Shown: piece after piece, positions 33,829-44,167 of the stretch
Layout: each line of letters starts with the position of its first letter
Numbering within the stretch: position 1 is the first letter of the stretch
IMG/VR virus record: IMGVR_UViG_3300008267_000606
Span: 1-52,112 of that record
DNA from: a virus
DNA: 52,112 nt
Strand: one strand, 5' to 3'
Notes under the pieces: generated by a model
Seen by the model: the letters and a program-made list of their open reading frames with translations, nothing else
What the model was told of the DNA's origin: nothing
Database searches by the model: none
Program-made: the position numbers and the translations under genes

Positions 33829-36800
33829 ATGTCTTCATCTTATAGAATCAGAACGGAGTTAGGGATTGATAAAGTTATTCAGGTTAAACTTGAACAAAAC
33901 TTTGATACGCTTGAGTTATTGTCTTTAAACATTAACCCAAACGATGTTTATACAAGAGCATGTGCTGACTACGGAGTTGTAGTTGGTAGAGTTTTTTGTA
34001 ATAATGGTTTTGGACTTCCGAATGCTAAAGTTTCTATTTTTATTGCTTTAGACGATGCTGATATTAATGATACAATAATCAGTACTTTATATCCTTATAA
34101 AACTTACAATGATGTTAATGAAGATGGTTACAAATACAATCTATTACCTTACACACCCTCTTACACAGGACACATTCCTGTTGGGACTTTTCCTGATAGA
34201 AATGATGTTTTAACAAACAAATCTGTAATTCAGGTATACGACAAATATTTTAAGTATGTTGTTAGTACCAATGGTTCAGGTGACTTTATGATATTAGGTG
34301 TACCACCTGGTCAACATACTTTATTTATGCAAGTTGACTTATCGGATATTGGTGAGTTTTCTTTTACACCTGCTGACTTGATAAGAATAGGTAGGGCAAC
34401 AGAAGCTCAAGTTAACGGTGCTCAATTTAAGTTTTCAGAAAATTATAGTGAATTACCACAGATTGTTACAATAAGTAAAACAATACAAGTTGCTCCATTT
34501 TATGGGGAACAAGAAACTTGTAACTATTACATATCAAGGAATGACTTTGACTTAACAGCTGAAGCTCAGATTTCCATAAGACCAACTGCGGTGTTTATGG
34601 GTTCGTTAATTTCGGCTACGGATGAAACTAAATTAGGGTATAATGATGTTTACGGTAAATGTAAGATACCTAAAACAATGGGTGACTTGTGTGATTTATC
34701 GACAGGACCGGGACAAATTTTGGCGATAAGACAAAGTTATAGAACAGATTCAAGCGGATTACCTATTTTGGAAACCGTCGAATTAGAAAATGGTGGTAAA
34801 GTTATTGATGAAAATGGTACATGGGTACTAGAAGTACCAATGAATCTTGACTATGTTTATACTGATGAAGAAGGAAACCAACAAACAAGTAATAACCCTG
34901 AAGTCGGTATTCCAACAAAAGGGAAATATCGATTTAAAGTAAAATGGGAACAAGGTCCTGAACTTTCAGAATCAACAAAGAGGGCTTATTTTTTAGTTCC
35001 TAATGTGAAAGAATATGGATGGGGTGACTCAGGTGACCCTTATTTGGGATATAATTTTAATGAACAAATTGGACAGCCTGTTGAAGTTTCAATTCCTTCT
35101 AATTCACCTGATAGTAATGGAACTTATATATTTCTTTCACAGTATTTGTCACAATCACCAAATTTTGTTTATCGATTGGTTAATACCGAAAATATTCAAG
35201 ATTTTCAAATATTTTATTCTGATGGTACACAGTATCTTTCACAAAACATTTATTCAGAAGATTTAACAAATTTATATTTTGTTTATACAAGAATTGATGA
35301 TGGAGTAGATGCAACAATCAACTTTCTTAAAATTGACAAAGATAGATTTTTATTAGAACAATCTTACGCATTTAGTTTAGATTGGACTGATTATGCTAAT
35401 GTTCAGGAGGCTATAAATTGTGAAGATACATTTATGAAACTTCAGTATAATAAAGTTTATACTGTTAGTCAGTTGATGGATAGGTTTGTTTCCGAAAGAA
35501 GACCGTGGAATACTACAGGCATTAAAAATATTTTAGACGACAAATGCACTGGGCAATATAATAAATTCCCAACTAACGATGCTTTTTTTAGAGTTAATTT
35601 TACTTACATAATTTATAATATAATTTTTGAAGTTTTTAGATATGTTGCATTACTCTTAATGATTCTTGCGCATATTATGGGGTATTTTTGGGTTGTTTTG
35701 TTACCTGTTATATTATTAGTTTTAACGTTTATACAATTAATTATTATTGGATTGTGTAACTTTAGAAATTGGGTAAGAGGTATTTTTAATAGACCTAATT
35801 TACCATGTCCTGAAGTGATAGATTTATCACAATATGTTAATGAAAACCCATTTAAAAATCTTGGATTACCACTTTTATTATATACTGAAGATGGATGTGA
35901 AAGATGTAACTGTAAATTGGGTGATTCTATTGGTGAAAGTTTAGGACAAGCTCAACTTACAACAGTAACCCAAAGTTCTGTTTTAATTAACAGTACGGAT
36001 TTTGAACTTTATAGAAATGTTGATGATGTACAGCAGTTTTTGGCAGGATTATATGCCGGTAACTTAGCCGATTCAATTAATGGGTATCCGCAAAACAGAT
36101 GTCCTATTGTTAGTGTTGGAGACATAACAGTTGAAAGTAACGCTGGAGATAGTTACACTTTTCCAAATTGGCATTTTTCTTCACAAATACCTTATTCTGA
36201 ATATTTGAATTCGTGGTGGTCTAAAGGAAGATACTTTGAACCAGAGAATGATGAGGGGGGTGCGTCTAATACTATAACAAAACCAAGATATTTTTATGGA
36301 AGTACAAGAATGAGGGTTACTTTGGAGCCTGATTTTAATAACCCAAGTACAGTATATCATATGGATAATTTCCAAATACTTGTTTTGGATAGACAAACTG
36401 AAATACCAGCGGCTGGTACAATTATATCATTCCAAGATAAAAATTTGTCAACAGATTTAAATTATTATAATACTCAAAACGATAACATATTCACAAGTGG
36501 AAAAACAAATAATTTAAATAACGTAACGTATAAATGGACAAATCCTAATAATGCGCAACCTTTATATACTACTTACAATTTAACAGGGTTTACTGAACTT
36601 AAAAAAACAAGTAGTTTTCCTGCGGATATTGAATATTTTCAAATTATAACAGGATTAACAATTGGTGAATATAAAAGTTTTGTGACTAATCAAACTTTTG
36701 GTCCAATTGAACCAGAATTTGATACTGCGGCAGTTGCTGCGGAATTAGGTATTGATTTAAATACTGTAACTTTAGAACAGTTAATATTACTTAATCAACT

Positions 36801-39597
36801 TCAAATAGAATATGAAAATACGTTTGGTGGTTATGAATACTCAACACTGAATCAAGTTTATAGACATAAAATGCAATTGTACGAATTTTCTACAGATACT
36901 GAAATGAATTGTTATGACGGAAGATTCAGAAAAAGTGATTATGGATATTCTACAATAGAACAAGTTGTTCCTAATATGGACAATTATATCATATTGATAC
37001 TCATGAGAGGGGTTGACGTACATTCACCTAGAGTAAAACAAAGAATTGATATTACCTCGGCGTTAAAACCTACTTATGCTAATATTTTAAAACCAAATAA
37101 CGACGGTACGTTACCAAATATTCCATATGAATCAACAACTATGTATGTTGAAGGTTATTATAAAATGAACATACCCTTACAACCCGACACATCCTCAACC
37201 AAAGTTTGTACAAGACACAATCAAATTGCTAATAATAATTCAACAGACCAATGGGGTGGTAGAATATTTTTTAATAGTTATGCGTTTTCATATTTACCAC
37301 AATTAAATCAAAATGTTTGGTCTCTTGGTAGATATAAACAATTTAACACAACATTACCGTATTATTATTCTTCACTTGATATTTTAACTTTTGGACCTAG
37401 TTCAAATAACGTACCACCTGGTTTTGTTAATTCAGGATATACCGCAAGTGCTCTTGATACAAGCATTGGATGGTTACGAAAATCCTATAATAACAGGATG
37501 GGATTTGTGTTATTAACTGAAAACAATGGTTGTGGAGGACCTGGTGGTAGTTGTCCAGTTAATACTGTAATTACTTTAAATGGAGGGGTACCGGGAGAAC
37601 AAGCGACTAATAGTGTTTTAACCGCTAATGGTAATCCTGGAAACACATCTGAGGATTATGATAATATTGAATATGATGCATATAGAACCAATCAATATCT
37701 TGAAGGGGGAGCTTTTTACCAATGGACATATAACGCTTGGAACGCTGGTGAATCTTGTGAAGTTGAAGGTACTTTGGGATTACGTTACGGTTCATATGGA
37801 AATGCTTTAGGACGAATGAGATTTTTTTCACCGACATATAGAACAACAGGTTCATACCAAAATGGTGGATATAATGGTCAAACATATGACCAAATTGTAA
37901 TGTCAGATAATTCAAAAATTGTTATGAGAACTGATAGATTACCATCATCAACAAGTGAATCATTGTATGGGTCAAATAGTTTTATGGTCCATCAAAATCC
38001 CGTTTTTGCAGTTTATACTTTAACTGATAGTGGTGACCCCTCAGAACTTACTAATGTTAACCAACAAAATTTCTCAATTAATGATAGTACAACACAATTT
38101 ATTCCTTATGCTGAAGTTTCGGAATCATTATCTGAATGTGAAAAGGCTGTCATGTTACAATGTTATGAATTGATTGATGGTGTACCAACAATCAAACCTA
38201 ATTGTAATGAAATAATGAACCCTCAAGGTAGGGAACAATATTTTAATTATGGTACAGGTTGTTACAATTTAGTATCAAGATTATTTTTAACTATTGGACA
38301 AGACACTAAATCAATTATAGAATGGTCACAAAGAATTAAAGTTAACAACGCAGTTTGTTTTAATGTATTTTCACACTCGTTTTCAAATCAGTGGATTAAT
38401 GGGACTTTATATGCATATCCTTTCAATAATAAACGAGTATTTACAACAGGAACTCAAAGACCGTACAGTATATTTTGTAAAGAAACAATATATTTTCATG
38501 AAACAAGTAATAATTTTTATTACAGAAGTTCTCCTTGGTCAACGACAGAAGGTTTTATAGGTAAAGATAATACATCTATTATTGGTAGTAATACTGGTTT
38601 TGGTAATTATAAATTTTTGCAATCACCAACTACAATTTTAGATTTAGGACCAAAATCATATTTTATTCAAGAACTTGTTAATAACGATGATTACGATGGC
38701 TATATAGTTTCAAAAATTAAACCAACTAGTTATAATAATGTTAGTGAAATTTTAAATTTATTTATTTTAAGTAGATTAGTTAATCCTAATTTTTTACAAT
38801 TTTTATTTCCCACATCACCTGGTGTAAATGAAGGTACTGACGACCCTACTGTTAGAGGATTTTTCAAAAATAGAAGATGGGAAAATGACGGTACTAGTAC
38901 ATTACCGGCTATGGTTGATGCTGATTACGCTCAAATCATATCAATTAATTCTGAATTTGGAATTTCACCATTCAACGTTTCAAATTACGCCCAACCTGCG
39001 GATTCTGCATATCAACCCGTAATTTTGGGTGATGAAAATAATTTTCCATTTTTTGGATTATTGTTAACTGGTAATACCCAAGACCGTGATTATATAACAC
39101 CAAGGAGAACTATATGGAATCCTCAAGCGACTATTGATACGCCACAACAATATAATTTTACTGAAATACCTGTTTATCCACAAAATGTTCCGTTTTATTT
39201 ATGGAAACTTATTAAAATGAATAATGATGAAACAGGTCAACCTATGGATTATGGAACCATATTTGGTTCACAAAATAATAATTGGGTAACTAATTATCCG
39301 GATTCGTCAGGACAATTTAGTACATCTTTCTTTACATACAAATATCAGAAATTAGATAGAATAAATGTTGCAAGTAGATACTTCCAAGTAGATGGTAACC
39401 TGGCAGCTAACTATAGGTCAACACTTATCAATTTTGATACCGATGGAGTACCTATAGAAACAATCCCAACTCAAAACTTTAATCCACAATTTTTGGTTGG
39501 AGCTCCCAATCACTTCTATTTTGGTTTGAAGAAAGGTGCAAGTGCATTAGATAGATTTATCATAAAATATGTTAATACAGAAGAAGTAATTGAATGA
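33829..39597 (+). CDS. Giant baseplate-region protein with a membrane-like segment
   Basis: 1922 residues, third in the wedge group after gp25 and gp6. Family unknown to me. Residues about 48-185 resemble a carboxypeptidase-regulatory/Ig-like fold: VVVGRVFCNNGFGLPNAKVSIF, then YVVSTNGSGDFMILGVPPG. At about 590-645 lies a long hydrophobic stretch (IIYNIIFEVFRYVALLLMIL, then YFWVVLLPVILLVLTFIQLI), enough for two or three membrane helices, followed by a Cys cluster CERCNCK near residue 688. The rest is beta-rich and Asn/Tyr-rich, with a Gly/Cys loop CGGPGGSC. A wedge component with a membrane-active part that opens on infection is one reading. It overlaps the next gene by eight bases. Confidence 0.55.
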   Translation: MSSSYRIRTELGIDKVIQVKLEQNFDTLELLSLNINPNDVYTRACADYGVVVGRVFCNNGFGLPNAKVSIFIALDDADINDTIISTLYPYKTYNDVNEDGYKYNLLPYTPSYTGHIPVGTFPDRNDVLTNKSVIQVYDKYFKYVVSTNGSGDFMILGVPPGQHTLFMQVDLSDIGEFSFTPADLIRIGRATEAQVNGAQFKFSENYSELPQIVTISKTIQVAPFYGEQETCNYYISRNDFDLTAEAQISIRPTAVFMGSLISATDETKLGYNDVYGKCKIPKTMGDLCDLSTGPGQILAIRQSYRTDSSGLPILETVELENGGKVIDENGTWVLEVPMNLDYVYTDEEGNQQTSNNPEVGIPTKGKYRFKVKWEQGPELSESTKRAYFLVPNVKEYGWGDSGDPYLGYNFNEQIGQPVEVSIPSNSPDSNGTYIFLSQYLSQSPNFVYRLVNTENIQDFQIFYSDGTQYLSQNIYSEDLTNLYFVYTRIDDGVDATINFLKIDKDRFLLEQSYAFSLDWTDYANVQEAINCEDTFMKLQYNKVYTVSQLMDRFVSERRPWNTTGIKNILDDKCTGQYNKFPTNDAFFRVNFTYIIYNIIFEVFRYVALLLMILAHIMGYFWVVLLPVILLVLTFIQLIIIGLCNFRNWVRGIFNRPNLPCPEVIDLSQYVNENPFKNLGLPLLLYTEDGCERCNCKLGDSIGESLGQAQLTTVTQSSVLINSTDFELYRNVDDVQQFLAGLYAGNLADSINGYPQNRCPIVSVGDITVESNAGDSYTFPNWHFSSQIPYSEYLNSWWSKGRYFEPENDEGGASNTITKPRYFYGSTRMRVTLEPDFNNPSTVYHMDNFQILVLDRQTEIPAAGTIISFQDKNLSTDLNYYNTQNDNIFTSGKTNNLNNVTYKWTNPNNAQPLYTTYNLTGFTELKKTSSFPADIEYFQIITGLTIGEYKSFVTNQTFGPIEPEFDTAAVAAELGIDLNTVTLEQLILLNQLQIEYENTFGGYEYSTLNQVYRHKMQLYEFSTDTEMNCYDGRFRKSDYGYSTIEQVVPNMDNYIILILMRGVDVHSPRVKQRIDITSALKPTYANILKPNNDGTLPNIPYESTTMYVEGYYKMNIPLQPDTSSTKVCTRHNQIANNNSTDQWGGRIFFNSYAFSYLPQLNQNVWSLGRYKQFNTTLPYYYSSLDILTFGPSSNNVPPGFVNSGYTASALDTSIGWLRKSYNNRMGFVLLTENNGCGGPGGSCPVNTVITLNGGVPGEQATNSVLTANGNPGNTSEDYDNIEYDAYRTNQYLEGGAFYQWTYNAWNAGESCEVEGTLGLRYGSYGNALGRMRFFSPTYRTTGSYQNGGYNGQTYDQIVMSDNSKIVMRTDRLPSSTSESLYGSNSFMVHQNPVFAVYTLTDSGDPSELTNVNQQNFSINDSTTQFIPYAEVSESLSECEKAVMLQCYELIDGVPTIKPNCNEIMNPQGREQYFNYGTGCYNLVSRLFLTIGQDTKSIIEWSQRIKVNNAVCFNVFSHSFSNQWINGTLYAYPFNNKRVFTTGTQRPYSIFCKETIYFHETSNNFYYRSSPWSTTEGFIGKDNTSIIGSNTGFGNYKFLQSPTTILDLGPKSYFIQELVNNDDYDGYIVSKIKPTSYNNVSEILNLFILSRLVNPNFLQFLFPTSPGVNEGTDDPTVRGFFKNRRWENDGTSTLPAMVDADYAQIISINSEFGISPFNVSNYAQPADSAYQPVILGDENNFPFFGLLLTGNTQDRDYITPRRTIWNPQATIDTPQQYNFTEIPVYPQNVPFYLWKLIKMNNDETGQPMDYGTIFGSQNNNWVTNYPDSSGQFSTSFFTYKYQKLDRINVASRYFQVDGNLAANYRSTLINFDTDGVPIETIPTQNFNPQFLVGAPNHFYFGLKKGASALDRFIIKYVNTEEVIE

Positions 39598-41395
39598 TAA
39601 TTTTCAAATATTAAAAGGGTCTGCTAGGTATGCTAGTGCTCCTGATATTGACCATAAAGTTTCTTTGGTGTTGGATAATACTGACAAAGAACTTACAGAG
39701 TACGACAGGAATTTAGGAATAGATTTAGTTAGAAGGTTTGACACCGAAAGACAAAAATCGACAATATTTAATTTTACATGTAAGTTTACTTTATTATTTG
39801 AAAACGCATATTCAGGACTAACACAACCTGTTAATAACCCATATGCTCCAATCAACAGAAATTTATATTATATTAACCCTGAATTTTATAGAATCCAACA
39901 AACCAACAGTTTAGACCCAAATTTTGAAATTGCTTGGGCTGGTTTACCACAGTACCATGAGTTTGAATTTATTAGAACGGACTACAATGTTACAGGTTAT
40001 ACCGTAAGTACAGTTGACCAACCTGCCCACGTAAATTTTGATGTGATGCAATCATCGAATTATAATTGGTTTTTTTATTTAACATATCCATTTGAAAACG
40101 ATTTTACGAAAACATTACAAATAACTACGGATAGTGGTGAAACATTTAATTGGCAAATTGGAAACGGAATTCCATTTGTTGTAAAAAATACAACTATAAA
40201 TGGAAAAGAAGTTATACAATTGACTTGTCCGTTTAATCATAATTTATCAGTTGGTGATAGTGTTGAATTAACTATTTCTTGTAATTCAGTTAGTGTATAT
40301 GATGTTTATACTATTGGTGATGACTATGCTAATAATCAGGATAGAATTTTTACAATATATAACATTGGATATTCTATCTGTGGAAATTTTTATGATGGTG
40401 CGATTGGATTGTTAAAAAAAGTGGTAGTTAGAGAAAATCCTATAGAGTCAAAATCAAAATATTATGTAAGAAGACATAAAATTATTTCTACTTATACTGA
40501 TAGTCAACTTACTAAAACTGGTTTTGAAAATAATCCTTTTAGAAACGTTACAAAATTTGAAACAAGAGCACTAACTCCCAACCTATCACCAAGAATTTCA
40601 TTAAAGGAAGGTACCCAAAGTTATAATCTATCATTTAAAAATGATATTGATATTAATAATGTTTTAGACAATTTAAATAGACCTGTCACCGAATATTATG
40701 TTACGGTTGTTAATAGAGGGTACTTTGGTTTTTTTAATAAACCAACATTTAATAATATTGGTTTGAAACAAGGATGGGAATTTAATATTGGACCTAATTT
40801 GAATTCATGGTGGAATGATAGTAATTTACTTAATATAAGTAATATTCAAACTTCATACTATAATAGAACAACACCTGCTGGAACAACATTAAGATTTTAT
40901 TATAATTTACCATATAATATTGGTGATTCTTTGGATGGGGACATTTGTGAATGGAATGATATAACTCAAACAGAAACTGTGTTATCGGAATATTATCATA
41001 AAATAAATTTTAATCAAAAAGTTTTTATGACATCACCAATTGGTGAGTCAAATCCTAATACTGAAGGTTATTATTATAAACCACATTACAAATATCAAAT
41101 TAGAGTATTTTCTGACTATATTGAACAAAGTGATGAAAATAACCCTGAAAATTTCCCAATAGTTAATCTTCCGTCTTACGCCTATTATTCTTTTTATAAC
41201 TTAGATTTTAGATGGAAGGATATATATCCATATGGTTTTATTGATAATCTTGGTAGAGGTGTTGATAGACCTTTTTTGAATAATAAACATTATGTTCATG
41301 AAAACTTTAATTTTAGATTAATACCTGAAGGAAGTAACATAAACGGAATAAACTCTTCACAAGTTAATGACCCAGCAATAGATGATTGTGAATAA
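39590..41395 (+). CDS. Baseplate/tail structural protein, family unknown
   Basis: 601 residues, starting at TTG 39590 inside the end of the previous gene; the ATG at 39594 is in another frame and stops at once. It is beta-rich, full of Asn, Tyr, Phe and Thr, and without signal peptide or membrane segment. Residues about 35-50 (ELTEYDRNLGIDLVRRFD) form the only clear helix; later parts such as TVVNRGYFGFFNKPTFNNIG and YSFYNLDFRWKDIYPYGF look like a folded beta domain. From its place among wedge genes it may take the role of T4 gp8 or gp9, but I see no direct similarity. The next gene overlaps its end by 14 bases. Confidence 0.55.
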   Translation: MNDNFQILKGSARYASAPDIDHKVSLVLDNTDKELTEYDRNLGIDLVRRFDTERQKSTIFNFTCKFTLLFENAYSGLTQPVNNPYAPINRNLYYINPEFYRIQQTNSLDPNFEIAWAGLPQYHEFEFIRTDYNVTGYTVSTVDQPAHVNFDVMQSSNYNWFFYLTYPFENDFTKTLQITTDSGETFNWQIGNGIPFVVKNTTINGKEVIQLTCPFNHNLSVGDSVELTISCNSVSVYDVYTIGDDYANNQDRIFTIYNIGYSICGNFYDGAIGLLKKVVVRENPIESKSKYYVRRHKIISTYTDSQLTKTGFENNPFRNVTKFETRALTPNLSPRISLKEGTQSYNLSFKNDIDINNVLDNLNRPVTEYYVTVVNRGYFGFFNKPTFNNIGLKQGWEFNIGPNLNSWWNDSNLLNISNIQTSYYNRTTPAGTTLRFYYNLPYNIGDSLDGDICEWNDITQTETVLSEYYHKINFNQKVFMTSPIGESNPNTEGYYYKPHYKYQIRVFSDYIEQSDENNPENFPIVNLPSYAYYSFYNLDFRWKDIYPYGFIDNLGRGVDRPFLNNKHYVHENFNFRLIPEGSNINGINSSQVNDPAIDDCE

Positions 41396-42137
41396 TTATA
41401 AAATATTAAAGTTTAATGGTGATAGAAATCTTATTGTTCCTATTAACATGAATTGGGATTTTTTGGACAGGGAAGATGCTTTAAATGTTTATGAAGAATC
41501 AATCATAACTGAAATAATTGGAAATCCTGAAAATTATGAGACATCAAGATTTTCATATCGTTTTCCTTTTAAACAAGTTTTTAATTTCAAAAATACTGGT
41601 GACACTGATTGGGTAAATAGTTACGTTGATTCAGGAAGATTTTCAGAAAATGCGGTTTTAAATAAGACAAACGCATTTAAAAAGTCATTTTTTAAAATTG
41701 ATTTTTATGATAGTCAAAATACAAGAAGAAGAAAAAATTATTTAACAATAATTTTAAATAAAAAAAATGACACTATTGATATTGAACTACCAAACAACCA
41801 AGGTATAGGTAAATTATCTGTACCGTCTTACAGTTTAAATCCTTTAACAAATCCTGAAGGTTTTTATTTATATTGGTTTGAAAATCCTGACATTTTAAAT
41901 TTAACAAAGTTATACATGACTGTTAAGTTTTTTGATGGAGCCGACGGAACATTTACCGTTTTTACTACAAAAAAACAAACTGATTCTACAACTCCTTATA
42001 AATTAACAACCGATTATTTTATGAGGGAAGTAAATTTTAATTTTACTAATAAAACATATACTATTCAAAACATAAATAGTCAAAACGTACTATCAACGTT
42101 AAATTGGTATGAGTATAAAAATCCACCAATAGTTTAA
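41382..42137 (+). CDS. Baseplate/tail structural protein, family unknown
   Basis: 251 residues, beta-rich, not recognised. The start ATG 41382 lies inside the end of the previous gene (a GTG two codons later is an alternative). It has a helix at about 25-50 (DFLDREDALNVYEESIITEI), then strands such as FKKSFFKIDFYDSQ and YLTIILNKKNDTIDIELP, and ends YEYKNPPIV. No Cys is apparent in the central part. One base separates it from the next gene, so it is co-translated with neighbours in the wedge operon. Role inferred from position only. Confidence 0.55.
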   Translation: MIVNNYKILKFNGDRNLIVPINMNWDFLDREDALNVYEESIITEIIGNPENYETSRFSYRFPFKQVFNFKNTGDTDWVNSYVDSGRFSENAVLNKTNAFKKSFFKIDFYDSQNTRRRKNYLTIILNKKNDTIDIELPNNQGIGKLSVPSYSLNPLTNPEGFYLYWFENPDILNLTKLYMTVKFFDGADGTFTVFTTKKQTDSTTPYKLTTDYFMREVNFNFTNKTYTIQNINSQNVLSTLNWYEYKNPPIV

Positions 42138-42138
42138 A

Positions 42139-43224
42139 ATGGAAGTTTACAAAATTAAAATATCACCCGAATTTTTAAATACTGACATTGTTAGTGAAAC
42201 TGTTGATGGATATACCTTTGGGATTTATTCAGGATTAACAAGTATGTTACAAGGTGGACCTAGCGGTTCTTCACTGTTTACAGGGATAACTTTTCCAATA
42301 TTACTTAAACAAAAGTATCAAGACATTGGGTATTATGATGGATTTGATGGTAACATAACACAACAAGTAATATCCGCAAACTTTTCATTTACATCATCAA
42401 CGGAAAGTCCATATACTGTAAGTTTATTTAATAATTCAAGTGAAGGAACAGTTTATTTAGCGGACTCAACATATACTATTAATTGGGGTGACGGTACATC
42501 TGAAACAGTTAATTCATTCTATCCTGATTTTATAAATCATACTTACGCAGGACCATTACCAAACCCGACTAGTTATACAATAACTTTAACACAAGAAAAT
42601 ATATGGGGTATTGTTACAATTAATAAAACAGTTGTAATTCCATATTCTTTAGTAGAAAATACCAATCCATTTGGTACTGTAACCTTTGCTAATACAACTG
42701 GAAGTTGGAGTGCAAGTCCTCAAACCTATAATTTTATTTACACCGCTGATTCATATAATCAAATTGCTTATCAGATAGGTTCTTTTTATGGTGAGGTACC
42801 TTATTTTATAACTGGCTCAACTATATCAAGATTAACTGATTTACAGATGTATGGTTCTAATCAGTATCAGGTAGGGCAAACTGTTAATTTAGCGGGTGGT
42901 GGTTACGGAGTTGTGAATTATATTACTTCACAATATACAGGGTATACTATTAATAATACCGATTATATTGATTACCCAAGTGGTATATCTATTTTTATTG
43001 TTGGTTCATCGGGATTAACATCAGACATGTTAGTACAAAGTGCAATCACAAAAAATGAAGTTTTAATGAATGTGATTGACCAACCTCAATTGTTTTCAAG
43101 TGTGTTTGTTGAAAGAGGTAAAAATTCTGCTTTGGAAAATTTTAGAAGAATCGGTGAAGTTTCAACGATGAATGATTTGGTAAACTATGGATATAACTTT
43201 TTCAATATAGAAAACAATCCATAA
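42139..43224 (+). CDS. Baseplate-associated protein with PKD-like domain
   Basis: 361 residues. Residues about 85-175 form a PKD-like Ig fold: TYTINWGDGTSETVN is the hallmark 'W-G-D-G' turn, followed by FINHTYAG and SYTITLTQENIWG. PKD domains are common in surface adhesins and polysaccharide-binding proteins. The C-terminal part (SSVFVERGKNSALENFRRIG, then MNDLVNYGYNFFNI) is helical and probably anchors it to the baseplate. It may be a small receptor-binding or fibre-attachment protein. The ATG lies one base after the previous stop. A TATTTAT motif follows in the spacer to the next gene. Confidence 0.6.
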   Translation: MEVYKIKISPEFLNTDIVSETVDGYTFGIYSGLTSMLQGGPSGSSLFTGITFPILLKQKYQDIGYYDGFDGNITQQVISANFSFTSSTESPYTVSLFNNSSEGTVYLADSTYTINWGDGTSETVNSFYPDFINHTYAGPLPNPTSYTITLTQENIWGIVTINKTVVIPYSLVENTNPFGTVTFANTTGSWSASPQTYNFIYTADSYNQIAYQIGSFYGEVPYFITGSTISRLTDLQMYGSNQYQVGQTVNLAGGGYGVVNYITSQYTGYTINNTDYIDYPSGISIFIVGSSGLTSDMLVQSAITKNEVLMNVIDQPQLFSSVFVERGKNSALENFRRIGEVSTMNDLVNYGYNFFNIENNP

Positions 43225-43238
43225 AAAATATAAATTAA

Positions 43239-43245
43239 TATTTAT
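43239..43245 (+). promoter_or_regulatory. TATTTAT motif before the 301-residue gene
   Basis: TTAATATTTATACTAATAAG lies 16 bases before the ATG at 43262, in a 37-base spacer. Confidence 0.5.
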
Positions 43246-43261
43246 ACTAATAAGGTAAAAA

Positions 43262-44167
43262 ATGGCTACAGGTAATTACGGAACGGTAAGGTTGTCGGAT
43301 GTGAGTCCGGCGGACACAGAAATAATAATGAATTATACCCCATCAAGGGATTTAACTAACGATTTTGTTTTAAAAAAATTAAACGCTCAAGAACTTTTAC
43401 AACCTTATTTTAGTAATCCTGCAATTGGAGGCCAGACCAATGAAATTTTAGGTGGTTTATATAATTTGAAGTTACCGGCTAGCGAATTCAACAATATTGG
43501 AATTTACAATTTATTAATTAGACCTGTACAAATTAGAACACAAATTTATGATTGTGGAGTTTTACAATCTTTACCTAATGTAAAAGGAATTATTATTGAC
43601 TTATCAACTGTACCACAAGAATTCTTAAATAGATTTGTGACACAAGGACTTGTTGGATATCGAGTGGAGTATTTAAATAATGATGGAACAAAAAATACAA
43701 ATTTCTTTAGAATAATAACATCAAGTTTTTTCTGTGAAGCTGTTGTTGCAAATACAAACAATACTTCAGATAAAGCTCAAAGATGGATTTATACTGATGC
43801 TGAAACAAACTTATTATTTTGTACAGTTTCACCTAGCTCATCACCATCAAACAAACCAAATGCTACCCCATACATTGGTTCTGCAGGACAAAACATTATT
43901 TTAACAAATACTTTTTTTGACCCTATCATGATAGAAATTGAAATTGTTGAACAAGATATTTCAACACTTGCAATTGCGTTGTACGGTAATCAAACTAAAT
44001 CTATTGAAGATGGAATTTATACCATTTACGATACTAACAACAACATTTACAAACAATACAACTTGTATGAAATTAGAAGTCAGTTTAATGAATTACTTTA
44101 TGAAGTTAGACAAGATAGAGGTTCTAATATTGATACAACTAAAAACTTTGACAATATAACTGCTTAA
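43262..44167 (+). CDS. Tail/baseplate structural protein, family unknown
   Basis: 301 residues, not recognised. The N-terminus (MATGNYGTVRLSDVSPADTE) is followed by LTNDFVLKKLNAQELLQPYF and a region of strands including GIYNLLIRPVQIRTQIYDCG and VKGIIIDLSTVP. The C-terminal part has two short helices (NELLYEVRQDRG). It reads as a small folded virion component. It stands between a PKD-containing protein and the gpI/gp7-like wedge protein, and its stop overlaps the next ATG (TAATG), so it may attach to that wedge protein. Confidence 0.58.
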   Translation: MATGNYGTVRLSDVSPADTEIIMNYTPSRDLTNDFVLKKLNAQELLQPYFSNPAIGGQTNEILGGLYNLKLPASEFNNIGIYNLLIRPVQIRTQIYDCGVLQSLPNVKGIIIDLSTVPQEFLNRFVTQGLVGYRVEYLNNDGTKNTNFFRIITSSFFCEAVVANTNNTSDKAQRWIYTDAETNLLFCTVSPSSSPSNKPNATPYIGSAGQNIILTNTFFDPIMIEIEIVEQDISTLAIALYGNQTKSIEDGIYTIYDTNNNIYKQYNLYEIRSQFNELLYEVRQDRGSNIDTTKNFDNITA

